The notes beneath the pieces are model-generated. The model saw nothing but the letters and a program-made list of their open reading frames with translations. It was not told the DNA's origin and did not search any database. From assembly GCF_015711645.1 (NCBI RefSeq), contig NZ_JABTEX010000002.1, positions 1,054,001 to 1,118,000 of the forward strand: a stretch of DNA of 64,000 nucleotides, in the 5' to 3' direction. Each line of letters opens with the position of its first letter. Position 1 is the first letter of the stretch. Origin of the DNA: Planomonospora sp. ID82291 (GTDB lineage: Bacteria > Actinomycetota > Actinomycetes > Streptosporangiales > Streptosporangiaceae). Of the stretch, positions 24,573 through 35,280 are shown in pieces. The translations under genes and the position numbers were made by a program.

Positions 24573-24686
24573 GCGGAGCCGGACCGGTGATCCGCCGATC
24601 GGCTGGGGCGGTGACGTCGCCGCCCACGCGTCCGTTCGCTCCGGCGAGCCGACGGCTTCATGCGGAAAGCCCGACGGAGCCCGCCC

Positions 24687-24893
24687 TCACTCGGCGGCCC
24701 GATGCAGACCTGCCAGAAGATCTGCATTGAAGTCCTGCCACGACGGGACCTCGCGGATCACTCCGGACGGGTCGATGCGGTCGAGCAGTTGGCGGCGATG
24801 TTCAGGGAAGCGCTTCTTGAACTTCTCCAGCTTCCTGCCGGACAGGCCCGAAGCGATGGCCAGCGTCTCGGCCAGTATCGCTTTCGGGTCCGG
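24687..24893 (-). pseudogene. C-terminal fragment of an unknown gene, broken by an IS630 element
   Basis: About 69 codons on the minus strand read through to a TGA at 24687-24689, ending WQDFNADLLAGLHRAAE after a Lys/Arg/Phe-rich helical piece (LSGRKLEKFKKRFPEHRRQL). There is no start codon or upstream part; sequence resemblance ends near 24895, where the transposase relic begins. It is probably the tail of a gene interrupted by the insertion, which was itself later eroded. The family is not recognised. Confidence 0.5.
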
Positions 24894-24900
24894 TATCGAT

Positions 24901-25236
24901 GATCACCGTTCGGGCACGACCTGGGGGCTGGTCGGGCGGACCCCGATCATCCTGATCGCCGACGGCTCCTCCATCCACACCGCCCGAGCGGTGCGCGATT
25001 TCGTCGCGCGGACCGGCGGTCGGCTGCGGCTGTTCTTCCTGCCGGCGTACGCGCCGGATCTCAACCCCGATGAGTGGGTCAATCAGAACGTCAAGGCCCG
25101 GGCGGCTCGTGAGGCGGTGGCCGATGAGCATGAACTGGCCGCGGCTATGCATTCCAGCCTGCGCCGACTGCAAAAGTGCCCGGGCATCGTCCGGGCCTTC
25201 TTCGCCGACCCGCATCTGTCCTACACCAGGCCGTAG
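24901..25236 (+). pseudogene. IS630-family transposase relic
   Basis: The frame reads DHRSGTTWGLVGRTP and jumps directly to ILIADGSSIHTARAVRDFVA, then LFFLPAYAPDLNPDEWVNQN. The latter carries the second Asp and the final Asp/Glu of the DDE catalytic triad (DLNPDE). Some 50-60 residues that normally lie between the WGxxGxTP and ILIxDG motifs are missing, as is the whole N-terminal half including the HTH. Terminal inverted repeats were not found. The element is inactive. Confidence 0.75.
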
Positions 25237-25462
25237 CGCTGATAGTCCCAGAACTTACGATCAGCTCAGTATGCGATCACTCTGCGGCGAGCCGTATCCG
25301 TCGCTTCGCTGAGCGTCGGCCGAATGTCCGGCCCGCAGGGGAGCCGACCGGTCCGACTCCATCAGATCGCTTCCGGGTCCCGATGCTCCCATCGGCCGGC
25401 AGATCGGAAACGGGCGGCCACCCGCCGTCGCGCGGGGCTCTCCGCCCTCCCGCGCGGCGGGC

Positions 25463-25690
25463 TCACGCGCCGTCCGCGGGAGGCCGGAGATCGCGGGGGC
25501 GGACGAGGCCGTGCTCGTAGGCGCGGCGGACGGCCTCGGCGCGGTCGCGCAGGCCGACGTCGGCGAGCAGCCGGTCGACGTGGGTGCCGACCGCGGAAGG
25601 GCTGACGACCAGGGCGGCGGCGATCCCGGCGTTGTTCAGGCCGCGGCGGATCATCGCCTGGTCGTCGGCGAGCAGGATGGAGACGGTCAC
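25463..25690 (-). pseudogene. NarL/FixJ response regulator with receiver core deleted in frame
   Basis: A frame of 75 codons joins the first 18 residues of a receiver domain (MTVSILLADDQAMIRRGL, with the acidic pair) directly to the second half of a LuxR-type HTH (NNAGIAAALVVSPSAVGTHV, then DRAEAVRRAYEHGLVRP). The phosphorylated Asp, the rest of the receiver and the start of the HTH, about 130 residues, are gone. Both sides of the junction normally have Arg-Gly-Leu, so a deletion between short direct repeats is likely. It begins with an ATGA overlap with the kinase gene. The remnant might still be translated, but cannot be a normal regulator. Confidence 0.78.
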
Positions 25691-26868
25691 GACACCACCG
25701 TCACCCGCTCGGTCAGCGGCAGGGAGGCCCGCACGCCGTACCCGCCCTCCGGCAGGGGGCCGGCGGACAGCCGGCCGTGGAACAGGGCGACGCGCTCGCG
25801 CATGCCGATCAGCCCGTGGCCCGTCCCGGCGGAGGCCGGGGCGGGGGTACGGCCGTCGCGCGGGCCCTCGTCGACGATGTCCAGGCAGAGCGCCCGGGGC
25901 CGGTAGGCGACCGTCACCTCCGACCTGGTCGGGCCGGCGTGGCGCAGGGTGTTGGTGAGCGCCTCCTGGACGATCCGGTAGGCCGACAGGTCCAGGCCCG
26001 TCGGGAGCGGGGCCGGCACGCCCTCGATGCTCAGATCGACCTCCAGCCCGGCCGCGCGGACCTGCTCCACCAGGTCGTCCAGCCGGGCCAGGCCGGGCTG
26101 GGGGGCGAGGCCCTCGCCCTCCGGTCCGGTGCGCAGCAGCCCGACCACGCGGCGCAGCTCCTCCACCGCCTCGCGTCCCGTCTCCTCCACCACGGTCAGC
26201 GCCTCGCGCTGGGCGGTCTGGCCGGGGTCGAGCATCAGCCGGGCCGCCCCCGCCTGCATGACCATCACGCTGACGCTGTGCGCGACGACGTCGTGCAGCT
26301 CCCGGGCGATGCGGACCCGCTCCTCGGTCACCGCCTCCCGGGCGAGCAGCTCGCCGCGCTCCCCGGCCTGGAGCGCGAGCTCCTGCGCGCGCACCGCGAG
26401 CCGCCGGTAGCGGCGCACGGCGACGCCCGCACCGCCCGAGGCGACGGACATCACCAGCGCGACCGCCACGTCGCCGACCCCCGGCGTCCCGGTGTTCGCC
26501 ACCATCGCGGTGACGAACACGGCCGTGCCCGCCACGCCCGCAGCGGCCCGCCGATCCCGCAGCGGGAGCTCGCTGAGCAGCGTGAACAGCAGGAGGAGCT
26601 GGACGTAGAACTGCCAGGCGGACGCCATCTCACCGAAGTGGGCGAGCAGGGCGAGGGTGATCGCGGTGTGCGCGGCCAGCACCGTGAACGGTGCGCGCCG
26701 GCGCACCAGCACCAGAACGGCGGCGCACAGGACCGCGCCGACCAGCCGGCCGGGGTGCGGTCCGGCCGGAGTGAGAGTGCGCCCGCCGACCTCCTCGGCG
26801 ATCCCGAACAGCGCGACGGCCACCGCGACCGTCCAGTCGACCACGGTGGGAAGCGGACGGTGACTCAT
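25687..26868 (-). CDS. NarL-type sensor histidine kinase (HisKA_3)
   Basis: A protein of 393 residues. Five or so membrane helices fill residues 10-160, followed by a coiled linker. The dimerisation/phosphoacceptor motif is RIARELHDVVAHSVSVMVMQ (His in ELHDVVAH). The ATPase domain has IVQEALTNTLRHAG (N box), DIVDEGP and GTGHGLIGMRERV (G boxes). It would phosphorylate a LuxR-type response regulator in the cytoplasm after a membrane or envelope cue. Its own partner gene, overlapping by 4 bases, has lost the receiver core, so this kinase is now an orphan or cross-talks with another regulator. Confidence 0.88.
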   Translation of the reverse strand: MSHRPLPTVVDWTVAVAVALFGIAEEVGGRTLTPAGPHPGRLVGAVLCAAVLVLVRRRAPFTVLAAHTAITLALLAHFGEMASAWQFYVQLLLLFTLLSELPLRDRRAAAGVAGTAVFVTAMVANTGTPGVGDVAVALVMSVASGGAGVAVRRYRRLAVRAQELALQAGERGELLAREAVTEERVRIARELHDVVAHSVSVMVMQAGAARLMLDPGQTAQREALTVVEETGREAVEELRRVVGLLRTGPEGEGLAPQPGLARLDDLVEQVRAAGLEVDLSIEGVPAPLPTGLDLSAYRIVQEALTNTLRHAGPTRSEVTVAYRPRALCLDIVDEGPRDGRTPAPASAGTGHGLIGMRERVALFHGRLSAGPLPEGGYGVRASLPLTERVTVVS

Positions 26869-26995
26869 GGGAACAGAGCGTAGAGGGACCTTTCATCCCT
26901 GGAATCCACCTTCAGGTGGATAAGGGACTGAAACGGGCCTTGACGGCACACGGCACGGGCGGACGGCACACGGTGCGGCCGCTCACCGGCGTCTC

Positions 26996-27032
26996 CGCCG
27001 TCCCGGCGCGAGGCCGCCGCGCCGGGACGGCG
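26996..27032 (-). terminator. Hairpin terminator after the aldo/keto reductase gene
   Basis: A perfect 15-bp stem (CGCCGTCCCGGCGCG and complement) with a 7-nt loop ends 3 bp beyond the reductase stop. Confidence 0.7.
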
Positions 27033-27035
27033 TGA

Positions 27036-28016
27036 TCACTTCTCGACGGAGGACATGTCGGGGTAGCGGTCGCCGAGCACGGCGTCGGCGGGCACCGCGG
27101 CCTCCAGGGCGGCGACCTGGTCGGCGGTCAGCTCGATGTCGGCCGCCGCGGCGTTCTCCTCCAGGTAGCGCAGCCGCTTGGTGCCGGGGATCGGGACGAC
27201 GTCCTCGCCCCGGGTCAGCAGCCAGGCCAGCGCGAGCTGGGCCGGGGTGCAGCCCGCCTCGTCGGCGATCTTCCGGACCTCCGCGACGAGCGCCTCGTTG
27301 CGCGCCCCGCTCTCCCCGGTGAAGCGGGGGAGGTGCTTGCGGAAGTCGTCGTCGGGCAGCTCCGCGGCGGGCGGCAGGGTTCCGCCGAGCAGGCCCCGGC
27401 TGATCGGAGAGTAGGCCACCAGCGCGACGCCCAGCTCCCGGGCGGTCGGCAGGATCTCCTCCTCGATACCCCGGGTGAACAGGGAGTACTCGCTCTGCAA
27501 CGCGGCGATCGGGTGGACCGCGTGCGCCCTGCGCAGGGTCTCGGCGCTCACCTCGGACAGACCGAGATGGCCGACCTTGCCGGCGGCGACGAGTTCGGCC
27601 ATCGCGCCGACGGTCTCCTCGATCGGCACCCGGGTGTCCCGGCGGTGCAGGTAGTACAGGTCGATGCGGTCGACGCCGAGCCTGCGCAGGGAGGCGTCGC
27701 AGGCCTTCCCGACGTAGGCGGGGCTGCCGTCGATGGTGCGGGAGGCGGGGTTCTCGCCCCTGACGATGCCGAACTTGGTGGCCAGCACCACCTCGTCGCG
27801 GCGGCCGGCGATCGCCCGGCCGACCAGCTCCTCGTTGCGGCCCATGCCGTACATGTCCGCGGTGTCGAGGAAGCCGACGCCGAGATCCAGCGCCCGGTGG
27901 ATGACGGCGACCGACGCGGACTCGTCGGTCGCGCCGTAGAACTCCGACATCCCCATGCAGCCGAGTCCGAGCGCGGACACCTCCGGGCCGCCGGCGCCAA
28001 GACGTCGCTTGTTCAT
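27036..28016 (-). CDS. Aldo/keto reductase (AKR13-like), MerR-operon member
   Basis: A protein of 326 residues with a TIM-barrel NADPH-dependent reductase fold. Motifs are [20 protein letters not shown], then [18 protein letters not shown] (catalytic Asp and Tyr), ATKFG (Lys), YYLHRRD (His in the position typical of this subfamily), and [16 protein letters not shown] (NADPH phosphate binding). It would reduce aldehydes or ketones. ATG 28016 overlaps the end of the MerR regulator by 4 bases. Regulator and enzyme form an auto-regulated operon, probably induced by an electrophile or oxidant. Confidence 0.92.
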   Translation of the reverse strand: MNKRRLGAGGPEVSALGLGCMGMSEFYGATDESASVAVIHRALDLGVGFLDTADMYGMGRNEELVGRAIAGRRDEVVLATKFGIVRGENPASRTIDGSPAYVGKACDASLRRLGVDRIDLYYLHRRDTRVPIEETVGAMAELVAAGKVGHLGLSEVSAETLRRAHAVHPIAALQSEYSLFTRGIEEEILPTARELGVALVAYSPISRGLLGGTLPPAAELPDDDFRKHLPRFTGESGARNEALVAEVRKIADEAGCTPAQLALAWLLTRGEDVVPIPGTKRLRYLEENAAAADIELTADQVAALEAAVPADAVLGDRYPDMSSVEK

Positions 28017-28384
28017 GAGCTCTCCATCTCGTGATACATGTCGATCTTTCGGTCGAGGACCGCGAGGTCCCCGTTGAGCTGGGCGATCCGCTCCAGGACC
28101 CGTTCCCGGTGCTCCTGGAGGATCCGCCGCCGCTCGGCGGCGGTCTCCGGTCCCCGGCGGAGGAGTTCGGCGTAGCGGCACATGTCGGCGATCGGCATCC
28201 CGGTTCTGCGCAGCTTCGTCAGGAACTCCAGCCAGGCGAGGTCGGCGCCGGTGTAGCTGCGGTGCCCCGCCGCGTCGCGTCCCACCTCGGGGACGAGCCC
28301 GATCCGCTCGTAGTAGCGCAGCGTGTGGGCGCTCAGCCCCGACGTCCGGGAGGCCTCCTGGATGGTGATGCCCGTCATGCCCAT
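28013..28384 (-). CDS. MerR-family transcriptional regulator
   Basis: A protein of 123 residues. The winged HTH reads [20 protein letters not shown] and is followed by RIGLVPEV, with the usual [20 protein letters not shown] wing. A C-terminal coiled coil ([20 protein letters not shown]) provides dimerisation. No Cys is present, so metal or thiol sensing by Cys is unlikely. ATG 28384 lies only 7 nt after a -10 element with a 19-bp spacer, so the mRNA is likely leaderless. It would twist its own promoter to activate the operon with the aldo/keto reductase. Confidence 0.9.
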   Translation of the reverse strand: MGMTGITIQEASRTSGLSAHTLRYYERIGLVPEVGRDAAGHRSYTGADLAWLEFLTKLRRTGMPIADMCRYAELLRRGPETAAERRRILQEHRERVLERIAQLNGDLAVLDRKIDMYHEMESS

Positions 28385-28721
28385 GGGCACCACCGTGCAC
28401 CTTCGAGCGCACTCGAAGTCAAGCCGGCCCGGCCCGGCGCGCCGATCCCCGGCCCGGCGCGCCGATCCCCGGTCCCGGCGCACCCGGTCGACCGAACCGG
28501 GCCCGTCCTGCGGGCCGTGAGGGCCGCCCCCCTCAGCGCCTGCCGACCCTGAGGGGGACGGCCCTACCGGCGGAGGTCTTCGCGCAGTTCGCGGGCCTTC
28601 CCCGGAGGGCGTCCCCCTGATGGCAGCCCTACCCCGCCCCGGGGTTCCTCCGGGGGCGCTCAGGGACGCCTGGGGATCATCTCGGATGGCCCGTGACCTG
28701 GCCCGCCGCGATCGTTGAGGC
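28385..28721. other. Intergenic region: MerR promoter plus 20-bp direct repeat
   Basis: No gene was seen in these 337 bp. Near 28392-28422 is the MerR promoter. At 28431-28470 a 20-bp GC-rich unit (GGCCCGGCGCGCCGATCCCC) occurs twice in direct tandem. The promoter of the DUF998 gene must lie near its right end; GATCGT ends 6 nt before that start. Confidence 0.55.
28392..28422 (-). promoter_or_regulatory. MerR-type promoter with 19-bp spacer and palindromic operator
   Basis: The -35 TTGACT (28417-28422) and -10 CACGGT (28392-28397) are separated by 19 bp, the overlong spacing that MerR proteins correct. The palindrome CTTCGAGTGCGCTCGAAG (28401-28418) fills the spacer. Confidence 0.75.
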
Positions 28722-29522
28722 ATGGCAGGAACGGCGGGAACAGCAGGCACGAAGAGGTCCGGGACGACCTCCGGGACGCGGACGATGCTCATCGGCTACG
28801 CGGCGATCGGCGCCGGGGCCGCGTCCATGATCGGGCTGCACGTGGCGACGGGGCTCGACCCGCTGCACACCGTGATCAGCGAGTACGCGTTCGAGCCGGA
28901 CGGCTGGCTGCTGCCCACCTCGCTGACGCTCTTCGCGGTGGGCGCGACGGCCTTCGCCGTGCTGCTGGCCCGCCGCGGCGAGGACCGCAAGGCGGCGCTG
29001 CTGGTCGGCGTCTGGGGCCTGTGCATGCTGCTGGTCGGGGCCTTCCCCACCGACCGGCCCGGGGTGCCGCTCTCGATGTCCGGCGGCATCCACCGCTACG
29101 CCGCCTTCGCGGCCTTCCTGGCGATGCCGGTCGCCGGTCTGATCCTGGCCCGGCGGCACGAGGGCCGGCCGTACGCCAGGGCGGTGAAGGCGTTCAGCCT
29201 GGTCTCGATGGGCGTGCTGGTCCTGGTGGTGGTGCCGTACGCGGTGCGGATGCTCGGCGTCGAGCCCGTGGGCGTGCCGGCCGGGGCGATCCAGCGGCTG
29301 GTGGTCGTCTCCGAGGTGGTGGTGCTGGCGATGCTCGGTCTGGTGCTGGGGAGCGGTCCCGTGCGGGGCGGGGCCGCCTTCGGCGGGCGGGAGCGGCTCC
29401 GGGGGCAGCGCCGTCCCCGGATCGGAGGGGCCGCGGGCGCGGCCGGTGCGCACGGGGACGCGGTGGCGGACGCGCGGCTCGACCGGTTGCCGGTGGACGA
29501 CCCGCGACGGTGCTTCTCCTGA
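28722..29522 (+). CDS. DUF998-family membrane protein
   Basis: A protein of 266 residues with about six membrane helices between residues 22 and 215. The DUF998 pattern is visible: LDPLHTVISEYAFEPDGWLL after the first helix and AFPTDRPGVPLSMSGGIHRY before the fourth. The role of this family is not established. The N-terminus is a short Gly/Thr-rich stretch (AGTAGTAGTK), and the last 45 residues are Gly/Arg/Ala-rich and probably disordered in the cytoplasm. It stands alone, divergent from the MerR operon. Confidence 0.78.
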   Translation: MAGTAGTAGTKRSGTTSGTRTMLIGYAAIGAGAASMIGLHVATGLDPLHTVISEYAFEPDGWLLPTSLTLFAVGATAFAVLLARRGEDRKAALLVGVWGLCMLLVGAFPTDRPGVPLSMSGGIHRYAAFAAFLAMPVAGLILARRHEGRPYARAVKAFSLVSMGVLVLVVVPYAVRMLGVEPVGVPAGAIQRLVVVSEVVVLAMLGLVLGSGPVRGGAAFGGRERLRGQRRPRIGGAAGAAGAHGDAVADARLDRLPVDDPRRCFS

Positions 29523-29589
29523 CTTTTATGGATTTGTCGCCCGCCTGCCGTACGCTCCGCCGAAAGTCGAACGAGGAAAGAGGCGTGAC

Positions 29590-31044
29590 ATGGCGGCGCG
29601 GAGCACCTACCTGGAGCTGTCCGAGGACGGCGGCGGTTCGCACAAGTTCTACGAGGTGGTGCTCGACGGGACGCAGGTGACGATCAGCTACGGCCGGATC
29701 GGGGAGGGCGGGCAGACCAAGGTGTCGGCCTTCGCCACCGCGGAGAAGGCCGAGGCCGCCGCGGCGAAGAAGATCGGCGAGAAGGTCCGCAAGGGCTACG
29801 CCCCGGCGGTCCGCGGGGTCCGCCAGGCCCGGGCGGTCACCCGGCGCAGCGTGGCCAGCTCCCGCTCCACCGCCAAGCAGGCGCCGGTGCTGTGGCGCTT
29901 CGCCAGCGGCGACTCGGCCTTCGGCATCTTCGTGGACGCCGAGCGCTGCTGGGTCGGCAACCAGCGGGGCGACGTCTACACCGTCACCCACGGCGGCGCC
30001 GTCACCGGCCGCTTCCGGCTGCCCGACGGCGTCAAGTGCATCGTCGCCGACGACTTCTGGATCTACGCGGGCGCCGACGACGGCAAGGTCTACGACCTCA
30101 GCGGCAAGGTGCCCCGGGTGGCCTACGAGATCGCCGCGGACGTCGACATCTACTGGCTCGACATCCACGACGGCGTGCTCGGCGTCTCCGACCGGGCCGG
30201 GCGGATCACCACCATCGACCACGAGGACGAGTTCCAGTGGGAGCGCACCGGCAACGGCGGCTACGGCTGGATGGTCCGCTGCGACGGCGACGCCGTCTAC
30301 CACGGCACGTCCACGGGCGTGGCCCGCTACGGCGCCGCCGACGGCGCCCCCGTCTGGCAGACCAAGGTCCAGGGCTCGGTGCTGTTCGGCTGGCAGGAGG
30401 CCGCCTCGGTCTACGCCGGCACCTCGAACGGCACCGTGCACCGGCTCCGCAAGTCCGACGGCGCGGCCGAGGCGGTCTACCGCTGCGACGCCTCCGTGTT
30501 CTCCTGCGCCACCGCCCCCGGCGGCCGCTACGTCTTCGCCGGGGACAGCCACTCGTCGGTCTACTGCTTCGACGCCGACGGCACGCGCCTGTGGAAGCTG
30601 GGCACCGGCTGCGGTTCGGCCCTGTCGATGCAGTACCTCGACGACCGCCTCTACATCGTCACCACCGACGGCACCCTGGCCTGCATCGACGCCACCGAGG
30701 CGGCGATCAGGGCGGCGCAGTCGGGCACCGTCCCCGAGCCGGTGGACGTCAAGGCCGCGGCCGGGCTGGCCGCGGTGGAGCCGGAGACGGCGCTGGAGAC
30801 GGTCTCGGTGGAGAGCGTCTCGGCGGGTACGGCGGGAGCGGACGGCGGCGTGGTCGTGGAGTGCTTCCGGGAGGGGGAACGGCTCCGGGTCCGGGTGGTC
30901 AGCGAGGGCTACGACTCGGGGTGGAACGTGCAGTTCCCCAAGAACGTGCGCGAGGCGGGGGCCCGCTACCTCGTCGAGGGCGTCCGCTCCTCCGGGCGCG
31001 GCGGGTTCTACCGCGCCTACGGCGACATCCGCCGGCTGCTCTGA
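29590..31044 (+). CDS. WGR-domain protein with beta-propeller repeats
   Basis: A protein of 484 residues. Residues 5-85 form a WGR domain (YEVVLDGTQVTISYGRIGEG, then TEKAEAAAAKKIGEKVRKGY-like helix), a fold known from PARPs and bacterial MolR proteins that binds nucleic acid or proteins. Residues 105-390 contain about seven WD/PQQ-like blades (VGNQRGDVYTV, YAGADDGKVYDL, YAGTSNGTVHRL, FAGDSHSSVYCF). A C-terminal beta region (GWNVQFPKNVREAGARYLVE) follows. ATG 29590 has GAGGAAAGAGG upstream. There are no catalytic residues, so it probably acts as a scaffold or sensor. Neighbouring genes give no direct clue. Confidence 0.8.
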   Translation: MAARSTYLELSEDGGGSHKFYEVVLDGTQVTISYGRIGEGGQTKVSAFATAEKAEAAAAKKIGEKVRKGYAPAVRGVRQARAVTRRSVASSRSTAKQAPVLWRFASGDSAFGIFVDAERCWVGNQRGDVYTVTHGGAVTGRFRLPDGVKCIVADDFWIYAGADDGKVYDLSGKVPRVAYEIAADVDIYWLDIHDGVLGVSDRAGRITTIDHEDEFQWERTGNGGYGWMVRCDGDAVYHGTSTGVARYGAADGAPVWQTKVQGSVLFGWQEAASVYAGTSNGTVHRLRKSDGAAEAVYRCDASVFSCATAPGGRYVFAGDSHSSVYCFDADGTRLWKLGTGCGSALSMQYLDDRLYIVTTDGTLACIDATEAAIRAAQSGTVPEPVDVKAAAGLAAVEPETALETVSVESVSAGTAGADGGVVVECFREGERLRVRVVSEGYDSGWNVQFPKNVREAGARYLVEGVRSSGRGGFYRAYGDIRRLL

Positions 31045-31134
31045 CCTCCCTCACCCGCGGCTCCGTCGCACGGGGACCGCGCGGCGGATGCCGGGACCCG
31101 CGCGGCCGGTAGGCGAGTCCCCGCAGGCGAGGAC

Positions 31135-31162
31135 CGGCCGCCGCCGGGCGGGGCGGCGGCCG
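31135..31162. terminator. Hairpin between convergent WGR and tex genes
   Basis: A perfect 11-bp stem (CGGCCGCCGCC and complement) with a 6-nt loop lies just beyond the tex stop and 91 bp after the WGR-gene stop. It probably ends both transcripts. Confidence 0.6.
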
Positions 31163-31169
31163 TACGGCC

Positions 31170-33605
<2,436 letters not shown>

Positions 33606-33672
33606 GATCTTCTTCCCCTTGTGATGGACGCCCCCAAGCTACCGCGCGGCCCGCCCGCCCGGAGGCCCGACG

Positions 33673-33708
33673 CCGTACGGCGGGCGGTCCGGTCCGTCCG
33701 CCGTACGG
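33673..33708 (-). terminator. Hairpin terminator after the sialidase-like gene
   Basis: Two 15-nt arms (CCGTACGGCGGGCGG / CCGTCCGCCGTACGG, one wobble pair) with a 6-nt loop lie just beyond the stop of the sialidase-like gene. Confidence 0.6.
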
Positions 33709-33717
33709 GAGCGTCCG

Positions 33718-35142
33718 TCACACCTGCGGCGTCGCCGGGGTCAGGCGGGTCCACTCGACGGTGGCCGCGGCGGCGTTGCCCCCGGGCGTGCCGGTGACCC
33801 AGTGCGTGAGCTGAGGCCGCTCCCGGCTGTCCTGGACCACCCAGCGGGCCCCCGTGTCGGCGCCGTCGCGCGCCAGACGGGCGGTCCCCGAGCCGTCCAC
33901 GGTCACCCGCCAGGTGGAGAGCCGCCCGGCGCCGCCCAGCTCCCACCCCGCGGCCAGCAGGTCGCCACCGGGCGGCTCCCGGGTGATGTCGAGCGCGGCC
34001 ACCCTGATGTTGGTCTGGTTGTGCTCCCAGACGACGAAGAACCTGCCCGGCGCGTACTCGTCGGCGCTCGGGTAGACGTCCCAGCCCCGCGCCGCGCCCC
34101 TGGTCAGCCGCCTGCCGTCGGCGAACAGCCGCCCCGGCCCCCACGGCTCGCCGGGCCGCCTGACCTTGTAGTGCAGGACCTCCCGGTACTGCTCGGGCCT
34201 GCTCTCCGAGGGCCCGGTGAACGGCCCGGCGAACGTGTTGTAGATCGCCAGGTGGCGGCCCTCGGAGTCGCCGGTGAAGAACGTCTTGACGTAGTGGTTC
34301 GGCAGGTCCTCGTCCAGCGTCATCGGCGACCAGGTCAGCCCGGCGTCGGCGCTGGTCGCGGTGGCGCAGTGGGCCGCGTGGGTCCGGTAGCGGGCGTCGC
34401 GCTCGGCCGGCGACGCGCCGCCGCGCAGGTCCAGCGTGCGGGTGACCATGACCAGGGTGCCGGGGTCGTGCTGGGAGACGGCGATCTGCGGTTCCTCGAC
34501 CGCCACGCCGGGCGGGTTGTCCGCCAGCGCCCCCGAGGTCCAGGTCACCAGGTCCGCCGAGCGCAGCACCCCCGCGCGCGTGGTCCCGCCCGCGTGCCGC
34601 CAGTACGGCACCAGCCAGAGCCCGCCGTGCCGCAGCGGCCTGCCGGCGACCACCACGCCCCGGCCGTTGTCCGGCACGTCCACGGTGACCGGGAAGTCGG
34701 TCCAGGTGCGGCCCGCGTCGGTGCTCCGCCGGGCCGTCAGCGCGGTGGGGAAGCCGTCGACGTTCCCGGTCCGGTCCCGGTCCTGCTCCACGCGGATCAG
34801 CCCGAGCAGCGCGTAGAGCGTGCCGCCGTCGTTGAGGAAGATCACGTAGTGGTAGCGGCGGGTGGCGGTCGCCGCCGCCAGGACGCCCGTCGTCCAGGTC
34901 CGGCCGCCGTCCTCCGAGCGGCCGTACATGATCGTGCCCTGGTCGGTCGGGGTGGGGTCGTGCTCGTCGGGCACCCCCGCGCGCCAGCCGACGACCAGCC
35001 GCCGGGCGTCCAGGGCGGCGATGTCGGGGACCCGGTTCCCCTCGTGGGCGAGCTCGCCGCCGGGGCCTCGGGCGGCCTTCCCGTAGACGGTGACGGGACT
35101 GCCGACATGGGGTCCGACGACGTCGATCTCCGGCCAGGTCAT
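33718..35142 (-). CDS. Sialidase/BNR-repeat-like protein
   Basis: A protein of 474 residues with a six-bladed-propeller pattern. Asp-box (BNR) motifs S-x-D-x-G-x-T-W occur at YGRSEDGGRTWTT, RRSTDAGRTWTD and ATSADAGLTWSP. An Arg-rich active-site strand (DARRLVVGWRAG) and VEEPQIAV are also present. The Asp boxes place it in the sialidase superfamily, but not all catalytic residues can be assigned, so activity on sialic acids is only one option. No signal peptide is seen from ATG 35142, which is unusual for a hydrolase of extracellular glycans. It is divergent from the GAF/PAS kinase, and no sugar transport genes are next to it. Confidence 0.75.
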   Translation of the reverse strand: MTWPEIDVVGPHVGSPVTVYGKAARGPGGELAHEGNRVPDIAALDARRLVVGWRAGVPDEHDPTPTDQGTIMYGRSEDGGRTWTTGVLAAATATRRYHYVIFLNDGGTLYALLGLIRVEQDRDRTGNVDGFPTALTARRSTDAGRTWTDFPVTVDVPDNGRGVVVAGRPLRHGGLWLVPYWRHAGGTTRAGVLRSADLVTWTSGALADNPPGVAVEEPQIAVSQHDPGTLVMVTRTLDLRGGASPAERDARYRTHAAHCATATSADAGLTWSPMTLDEDLPNHYVKTFFTGDSEGRHLAIYNTFAGPFTGPSESRPEQYREVLHYKVRRPGEPWGPGRLFADGRRLTRGAARGWDVYPSADEYAPGRFFVVWEHNQTNIRVAALDITREPPGGDLLAAGWELGGAGRLSTWRVTVDGSGTARLARDGADTGARWVVQDSRERPQLTHWVTGTPGGNAAAATVEWTRLTPATPQV

Positions 35143-35280
35143 GGATCCCAGCCAACCGGCGGTGGATGGCCGGGAGGGTGCCGGGAGATGTCGGGAGGGT
35201 GCCGGGAGAACCCGATGGACACAGGATTTCGCGGCGAGAAAAGTCCTTTTAAGGGGTATGTGCCCGTTTGGGGTGAGGGA

